Origin: Sphingobium sp. D43FB
Lineage (GTDB): Bacteria; Pseudomonadota; Alphaproteobacteria; Sphingomonadales; Sphingomonadaceae
Reading direction: 5' to 3'
DNA length: 64,000 nucleotides
NCBI RefSeq assembly: GCF_002312805.1
Contig: NZ_NMUA01000001.1
Span: forward strand, 332,975-396,974
The stretch's first letter is position 1. Every line of letters starts with the position of its first letter. The position numbers and the translations under genes were made by a program. The notes under the pieces were generated by a model, which saw only the letters and a list, made by a program, of their open reading frames with translations, did no database searches and had not been told where the DNA came from. Positions 59,387-64,000 of this stretch are shown here, one piece after another.

Positions 59387-59844
59387 CCTTCCTGCCCGGC
59401 CACGACGATCAGGCAGTCGGTCTTGTCGGCGAGATATTTGAACCCCGTTTCCGCCCCGGTGCCCGGCCGGATCGTCAGTTCCTTCCCATCGCGCGTGAAA
59501 CGGATCATCGCCCCCTCGGCCATGCCGGCATAATCACCCTGCCGGTCGAGAGTATCCTTGTTGGTCAACGCATAGCTGCCGGGCTTCCCATCGGGCGCGG
59601 GCTGAATGTCGAGGAACAGCCCCTCCGGCCCGGTCCAGCGGCCGATCCAGTCGTCGGTCGGCAAGCGCCCCGCCGGGCCATCCACGCTATTGATCGCATC
59701 GCTATCTTCGATCGTCTCGACCGTCGGCGCATTGACCGTAGCATTGGCGACATTGTCCGTCTCGGCACCAGGACCACATCCGGTCAGCAGCGCGCCAGCC
59801 AGCAGCAACGGCAGCGTGAAGCGGGACGAAAGGCGGCAGGTCAT
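59374..59844 (-). CDS. Small lipoprotein of unknown function
   Basis: A 156-residue predicted lipoprotein. The signal ends in lipobox LLTGC (Cys near residue 23). A flexible acidic linker follows, then a compact domain (WIGRWTGPEGLFLDI to KTDCLIVVAGQEGYCR) with two C-terminal cysteines that may form a disulfide. I do not recognise a named family. It is convergent with the GT87 gene, overlapping its end by 13 bases. Confidence 0.82.
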   Translation of the reverse strand: MTCRLSSRFTLPLLLAGALLTGCGPGAETDNVANATVNAPTVETIEDSDAINSVDGPAGRLPTDDWIGRWTGPEGLFLDIQPAPDGKPGSYALTNKDTLDRQGDYAGMAEGAMIRFTRDGKELTIRPGTGAETGFKYLADKTDCLIVVAGQEGYCR

Positions 59845-59968
59845 CGGTCGATCTCCTTGGCTATCGGGACGAACAAGTCGCGAAACGGCACATTCGATCC
59901 CTCTGCGCCTAAGACGTCGCCTTGCCAGCGCCGCCGTCTATCGCCAAACACGCAGATCGGGGGACGAT

Positions 59969-60628
59969 ATGACGAACAGCATGATGCAACGACCCAGGGC
60001 GAAATTCGTGCGCGAAACCCCCGACGTCCGGCGTCAGGCCCTGATCGAGGCGACAGCCCGCTGCCTCGCGGAAAAGGGCGTCGGCGGAACCTCCGTCCGC
60101 GCGATCTGCGCGCAAGCAGGCGTGTCCTCCGGACTGCTCACCCATTATTTCGAGGGCGTCAACGCGCTCATCCTTGCCACCTATGTCGATGTCGGCGCGA
60201 CCGTCTCCGCCGCGCTGGACCAGGCGGTGGAGGAGGCCGGCGATGATCCGCGCGACCGGCTGCGCGCCTGTCTCCAGGCCAATTTCCGCGCGCCCATCCT
60301 CGACCCGGACCTGCTCGCCACCTGGATCGCCTTCTGGAGCCTCGTCAAAAGCGATCCCGCCATCGCCGCCGTCCATGCGCAAGTCTATGCCGCCACCCGC
60401 GCCCAGCTTGAAACCCTGCTCCTCGCCGCCGTGCCGGAAATGCCGCCCGCCCGCGCCCGGCTCGCCGCGATCAGCCTGACCGCGCTGGTCGATGGCCTGT
60501 GGCTCGAACTCTGCCTCGATCCCTCGACCTTTTCGGCAGAGGAGGCACAGGCCATGGTCGAACGCGCTATGATGCTGGCGCTTGGCCAATGGCGCGGTGA
60601 GTGGGTCGATCAATCCGATCGGCTGTGA
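59969..60628 (+). CDS. TetR-family regulator, BetI-like
   Basis: A 219-residue regulator with an N-terminal helix-turn-helix (SVRAICAQAGVSSGLLTHYFEG, about 42-62; core GVSSGLLTHYF) and a C-terminal domain of the BetI type (FWSLVKSDPAIAAVHAQ, LTALVDGLWLELCLDP). The BetI name concerns the fold; no choline genes are near. ATG 59969 follows GGGGGACG. It stands 105 bases before ahpC in the same direction, but control of ahpC is unproven. Confidence 0.88.
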   Translation: MTNSMMQRPRAKFVRETPDVRRQALIEATARCLAEKGVGGTSVRAICAQAGVSSGLLTHYFEGVNALILATYVDVGATVSAALDQAVEEAGDDPRDRLRACLQANFRAPILDPDLLATWIAFWSLVKSDPAIAAVHAQVYAATRAQLETLLLAAVPEMPPARARLAAISLTALVDGLWLELCLDPSTFSAEEAQAMVERAMMLALGQWRGEWVDQSDRL

Positions 60629-60733
60629 TCGCTTTTCTCACTCACCCCATCCGAGAAAACCAATTTCCCTCGACTCGCCTGCGTCCCTACATGGGTCAGG
60701 CAACAGCAACCCACATAAGGAACTGGACAGCCC

Positions 60734-61297
60734 ATGGCTCTCATCAACACCACCATCAAGCCGTTCGCAGCGACCGCCTACAAGGAAGGCAAGTTCGTCG
60801 ACGTCACCGATGCCGACGTGAAGGGCAAGTGGGCGATCTTCTTCTTCTACCCCGCCGACTTCACCTTCGTCTGCCCCACCGAACTGGAAGACCTCGCCGG
60901 CATCTACCCGACCCTCCAGTCGCTGAACGTCGAAGTCTATTCGGTCTCGACCGACACGCATTTCAGCCACAAGGCTTGGCACGACACCTCGCCCGCCATC
61001 GGCAAGATCAACTATTACATGCTGGGTGACCAGTCGGGCCAGATCACCAACAATTTCGACGTGATGCGTCCGGGCGTCGGCCTGGCCGACCGCGCGACCT
61101 TCCTGGTCGATCCCGAAGGCGTGATCCAGTTCATGGAAATCACCTCGGAAGGCGTCGGCCGCAACGCGACCGAACTGCTCCGCAAGGTGAAGGCGGCTCA
61201 GTATGTCGCCGCCCATCCCGGTGAAGTCTGCCCCGCCAAGTGGGAAGAAGGTGAAACCACCCTCGCCCCTTCGCTCGACCTCGTCGGCAAGATCTAA
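60734..61297 (+). CDS. ahpC: Alkyl hydroperoxide reductase peroxiredoxin subunit
   Basis: A 187-residue typical 2-Cys peroxiredoxin. Peroxidatic Cys47 is in [13 protein letters not shown] and resolving Cys166 in [10 protein letters not shown]. It reduces hydrogen and organic peroxides and is recycled by AhpF, encoded 218 bases downstream. AAGGA lies about 14 bases before the ATG. An OxyR gene is not in the window. Confidence 0.97.
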   Translation: MALINTTIKPFAATAYKEGKFVDVTDADVKGKWAIFFFYPADFTFVCPTELEDLAGIYPTLQSLNVEVYSVSTDTHFSHKAWHDTSPAIGKINYYMLGDQSGQITNNFDVMRPGVGLADRATFLVDPEGVIQFMEITSEGVGRNATELLRKVKAAQYVAAHPGEVCPAKWEEGETTLAPSLDLVGKI

Positions 61298-61306
61298 AAA
61301 CGACCC

Positions 61307-61489
61307 GCAGCGCGGCCCCCTTGGTCGCGCTGCCCAGAACGGCCGCCGGGTTGCCCCAAAGGGCACGGAACCCGGCGGACCCTTCAACGCTATCTAAACC
61401 GTCATTCTATTCTCATCGGGGTCTTTGGGTCGCACCATCCCCCGAAGGGCCGCCGCACGCCCCCCTCCCTCAATATGCGGCGGCGGCCC
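61307..61489 (+). other. Three strong hairpins between ahpC and ahpF
   Basis: H1 is GCAGCGCG/CGCGCTGC (61307-61333). H2 is CCGCCGGGTT/AACCCGGCGG (61343-61378) with inner stem GCCC/GGGC. H3 is GGGCCGCCGC/GCGGCGGCCC (61447-61489). None has a clear T tract. They probably protect ahpC mRNA or reduce reading into ahpF. Confidence 0.65.
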
Positions 61490-61515
61490 GCTTTCATGCA
61501 ACGGAGCAAGGCACG

Positions 61516-63096
61516 ATGTTGGACGCAAATCTCAAAGGACAGCTGAAAGGCTATCTGGCGAACATCACTCAGCCGATCGAGCTGGTGGCTTCGCTGGATG
61601 AAGGCGAAAAGTCGCGCGAACTGGGCGAATTGCTGGGCGACATCGCCGAACTGTCGGACAAGGTGACCGTTGTCACCGGCATCGACAAGCGCGTCCCCAG
61701 CTTCATGATCCGCCGCGCAGGCACCGATATCGGCGTGCGCTTCGCGGGCCTGCCGATGGGCCATGAATTCACCTCGCTGGTCCTGGCGCTACTGCAGGTC
61801 GGCGGCCACCCGTCAAAGGCGGCGCAGGACTTGATCCAGCAGATCAAGGATATCGACGGCGATTTCGCCTTCGAAACCTATTTCTCGCTCTCCTGCCAGA
61901 ACTGCCCCGACGTGGTCCAGGCGCTCAACCTCATGAGCGTCCTTAACCCCCGCATCAGCCACGTCGCCATCGACGGCGCGCTGTTCAAGGAGGAGGTCGA
62001 CAGCCGCAAGGTCATGGCCGTCCCCACCGTCTTCCTCAACGGCGAACCCTTCGCCAGCGGCCGGATGGAACTGGAACAGATCGTCGCCAAGATCGACAGC
62101 GGCGCCGCCACCCGCGCCGCCGAAAAGATCAAGGCCCAGGAACCCTTCGAAGTCCTCATCGTCGGCGGCGGTCCCGCTGGCGCAGCGGCGGCCATCTATA
62201 CCGCGCGCAAGGGCATCCGCACCGGCGTCGCCGCCGAACGCTTCGGCGGCCAGGTGCTCGACACGATGGATATCGAAAATTTCATCTCCGTCTCGCGCAC
62301 CGAAGGGCCAAAGCTCGCCTCCGCCATGGAAGCGCACGTCAAGGACTATGACGTCGAGATCATGAACCTGCAAAAGGCGGCGAAGCTGATCCCGGCCCGC
62401 ACCGAAGGCGGCTATCATGAGGTCGTGCTGGAAAATGGCGCCTCGCTGAAGGGCCGCACCCTCATCCTCTCCACCGGCGCGCGCTGGCGGCAGATGGGCG
62501 TGCCCGGCGAAGAGGAATATCGCAACAAGGGCGTCGCCTATTGCCCGCATTGCGATGGTCCGCTCTACAAGGGCAAGCGCGTCGCAGTGATCGGCGGCGG
62601 CAATAGCGGCGTCGAAGCCGCGATCGACCTCGCCGGTATCGTCGCCCATGTGACGCTGATCGAGTTTGACAGCCAGCTCCGCGCCGACGCGGTGCTGCAA
62701 CGCAAGCTCGCCAGCCTGCCCAACGTCAAGATCATCACCTCGGCGCTCACGTCGAAGGTGGATGGCGATGGCGACCGCGTCACCGGCCTGTCCTACAGGG
62801 ACCGCAACAGCGGCATCGAACATGACGTCGCGCTGGAAGGCATCTTCGTCCAGATTGGCCTGGTCCCCAACACCGAATGGTTGAAGGACGCGGTCGCCCT
62901 GTCCCCCCGCGGCGAAATCGAAATCGACGCCCGCGGCGAAACCAGCGTCCCCGGCGTGTTTGCCGCAGGCGACTGCACGACGGTCCCCTACAAGCAGATC
63001 GTCATCGCCATGGGCGCAGGCTCAACGGCAGGACTGTCGGCCTTCGATTACCTGATCCGCTTGCCTGCGAGCGAAGAGGCCGCGCAAGCGGCGTGA
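61516..63096 (+). CDS. ahpF: Alkyl hydroperoxide reductase flavoprotein subunit
   Basis: A 526-residue NADH-dependent disulfide reductase that recycles AhpC. The N-terminal double thioredoxin domain has Cys127-x2-Cys130 (SCQNC). FAD motif [18 protein letters not shown] lies near 215, the redox-active [12 protein letters not shown] near 345, and NAD motif [14 protein letters not shown] near 360. ATG 61516 (MLDANLKGQ) follows GGAGCAAGG. A clear terminator follows the gene. Confidence 0.97.
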   Translation: MLDANLKGQLKGYLANITQPIELVASLDEGEKSRELGELLGDIAELSDKVTVVTGIDKRVPSFMIRRAGTDIGVRFAGLPMGHEFTSLVLALLQVGGHPSKAAQDLIQQIKDIDGDFAFETYFSLSCQNCPDVVQALNLMSVLNPRISHVAIDGALFKEEVDSRKVMAVPTVFLNGEPFASGRMELEQIVAKIDSGAATRAAEKIKAQEPFEVLIVGGGPAGAAAAIYTARKGIRTGVAAERFGGQVLDTMDIENFISVSRTEGPKLASAMEAHVKDYDVEIMNLQKAAKLIPARTEGGYHEVVLENGASLKGRTLILSTGARWRQMGVPGEEEYRNKGVAYCPHCDGPLYKGKRVAVIGGGNSGVEAAIDLAGIVAHVTLIEFDSQLRADAVLQRKLASLPNVKIITSALTSKVDGDGDRVTGLSYRDRNSGIEHDVALEGIFVQIGLVPNTEWLKDAVALSPRGEIEIDARGETSVPGVFAAGDCTTVPYKQIVIAMGAGSTAGLSAFDYLIRLPASEEAAQAA

Positions 63097-63126
63097 TGCC
63101 AGGCGCCTTGCACGGGGTTTGAAAGA

Positions 63127-63159
63127 ACGGCCGATCCGGCGACGGGTCGGCCGTTTTTT
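63127..63159 (+). terminator. Intrinsic terminator of ahpF
   Basis: ACGGCCGA (63127-63134) pairs with TCGGCCGT (63147-63154), followed by TTTTTT (63154-63159), 31 bases after the ahpF stop. Confidence 0.9.
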
Positions 63160-63239
63160 ATGGGTGCTGGGCAATGGCCGGAGTGCGCCCATTCCAGATG
63201 TAAGATAAATCAAACGTGGTTCTCGAAATTACCACATCT

Positions 63240-63595
63240 TCACTCTCCCTGAACCGCCTCTACGAGTTCCCGTACATAGGTCACAAGAGGATGTAAAAAT
63301 TCGGGATTATTAGCAATGATTAGCTTCACTATCTCAATGCCATCCGAAGTCTTATCGTACTCTATTCGTGCGTCACTAAGAGTAGTAAACAGTTTGGCCA
63401 AAAGCTTGGCTGCGTCAACTTGCCGGAGCCACTGCGTATCATTCAAGGCCGGATCCGTCCCTGAAATCGCCAGCGATCGTTCAGCAGCTAACTCCATGAG
63501 TTTTGCATGCACCGTATCCGCGTCCACCGCGCTTTCAGGATCCTTAACGCGTATTCTCGCTGCTACCGCTGCAGGATCAAGTAGGTAGCACTCTA
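63240..63595 (-). pseudogene. C-terminal remnant of a probable AAA/OLD-type ATPase, cut by an IS630 fragment
   Basis: The frame ending at 63240 is open up to the TA at 63594-63595, where transposase sequence begins. The remnant reads ECYLLDPAAVAARIRVKDP then a helical 95-residue end (VDADTVHAKLMELAAE onward, first possible start GTG 63525-63527). A segment like [IL]E-x-YLLD followed by helices resembles the region after the TOPRIM domain in OLD/AAA ATPases, some of them phage-defence proteins. This match is weak. GC content is visibly lower than in neighbours, suggesting acquired DNA. A 95-residue product is possible but unlikely to be functional. Confidence 0.55.
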
Positions 63596-63870
63596 GTGGA
63601 TTGATTCCAACACTTGGTGCCCGCGCCGCACAGCGGCGATAATGTCGACTGGATCGGCCTTCCAGACGAAGGGGCGCGGGTCCTGATTATGTTCTTTGAT
63701 GAAGCGATTGATGGCCGCCTGTAGATCGACGACGGAATGAAAGACGCCATTCTTCAGGCGCCGCCTTGTGAGCTTGGCGAAGAAGCCCTCGACGGCGTTG
63801 AGCCACGAGCAGGATGTCGGAACAAAGTGAAAGGTCCAGCGCGGATGTCTGGCCAACCAGGCACGGACCT
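63594..63870 (-). mobile_element. 5'-truncated IS630-family element (transposase C-terminus)
   Basis: The minus strand encodes KVRAWLARHPRW, then HFVPTSCSWLNAVEGFFAKLTRRR and a C-terminal tail ending VLESIH at TAG 63593-63595. That is the last third of an IS630-type DDE transposase (the E of the triad is in NAVEGFF). The start of the transposase is missing, since upstream of KVRAW (about 63870) the sequence no longer matches. The stop codon is formed across the TA target, consistent with IS630 insertion at TA. Confidence 0.85.
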
Positions 63871-63879
63871 TAGCCCGGA

Positions 63880-64000
63880 TTATTCGTGACGTTGTTCGCT
63901 TCGGCGGTCCGCGTTTTTCGGTGCCAGCCTGTATGTGATCAGGACGAGGGATTTCGCTGCGTCTATTTCACCGCGGATATTTGATAGGCTTGCGAGTTGG
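63880..64000 (-). CDS. C-terminal fragment of an unidentified gene at the window edge
   Basis: A frame enters from the right edge and runs 39 codons (LASLSNIRGEIDAAKSLVLI near the start) to TAA 63880-63882, just before the IS630 fragment. I do not recognise it, and it could be chance. It may be the interrupted partner of the junction. Confidence 0.3.
   Translation of the reverse strand, partial: QLASLSNIRGEIDAAKSLVLITYRLAPKNADRRSEQRHE

Noticed and set aside
59606..59968. An upstream extension of the TetR-family gene that starts at 59969
   Set aside because: The extension crosses the lipoprotein gene on the other strand and has no homology; a clear GGGGGACG site marks the ATG at 59969.
1..64000. 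CRISPR arrays, tRNA or rRNA genes, prophage or plasmid replication genes
   Set aside because: I looked for regularly spaced repeats, cloverleaf ends and replication or phage proteins and saw none; only isolated palindromes and one IS fragment are present.

Overview
The window is GC-rich, densely coded chromosomal DNA from an alphaproteobacterium, most likely a sphingomonad (Sphingobium/Sphingomonas group). I infer this from protein style and gene content: a large TonB-dependent receptor beside a TPR-sulfotransferase, HWE-type kinases, NodT-like efflux lipoprotein, NasS/NasT nitrate control, an alginate-export-like porin in the nitrate locus, and abundant intergenic palindromes. No tRNA, rRNA or CRISPR array was seen.

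Layout. 1-4.4 kb: 5' part of alaS, a PRISE-type reductase and rsgA. 4.5-11.9 kb: a TetR-controlled RND efflux operon read leftwards (tetR, a small gene broken by one TGA, adaptor, permease, outer-membrane lipoprotein) with three copies of a palindromic operator. 11.9-13.4 kb: yaaA and a coupled SDR. 13.7-18 kb: an ABC exporter/HlyD/TolC operon whose ATPase domain has lost every catalytic motif. 18-21.1 kb: an HWE kinase and a hybrid kinase. 21.3-25.5 kb: a TetR regulator and a tryptophan-tryptophylquinone amine dehydrogenase cluster whose small subunit matches aromatic amine dehydrogenase in residue spacing. 25.7-30.8 kb: TonB-dependent receptor and divergent TPR-sulfotransferase. 30.8-36.1 kb: a sulfide/persulfide island (ArsR-type regulator, peroxiredoxin, persulfide dioxygenase, two YeeE halves, DUF442-SQR fusion, TauE). 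36.2-38.7 kb: a cyanide-insensitive bd oxidase with a 34-residue accessory subunit.

38.6-49.8 kb is a complete nitrate assimilation locus read leftwards: nasT, nasS, nitrate porter, porin, nirB, nirD, nasA, cobA. The two transcripts starting at the porter and at nirB each have a leader with hexaloop hairpins followed by an intrinsic terminator just before the ribosome binding site. That is the layout expected for antitermination by the ANTAR protein NasT encoded in the same locus. CobA would supply sirohaem precursor for NirB.

49.9-63.1 kb holds a GH127 arabinofuranosidase-like enzyme, a ferredoxin reductase, a 2H phosphoesterase, a peroxiredoxin, the acpP-fabF-mltG block, a GT87 membrane protein, a lipoprotein, a TetR regulator and ahpC-ahpF separated by three strong hairpins. 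The right edge (63.2-64 kb) is a scar: the C-terminus of a probable ATPase/TOPRIM-type gene cut exactly at a TA by a 5'-truncated IS630-family fragment.

The observations most worth following are the ATPase-dead exporter operon, the two ANTAR leaders, the aromatic-amine-dehydrogenase-like cluster without a visible MauG, and the nonsense-broken gene translationally coupled to the RND adaptor.
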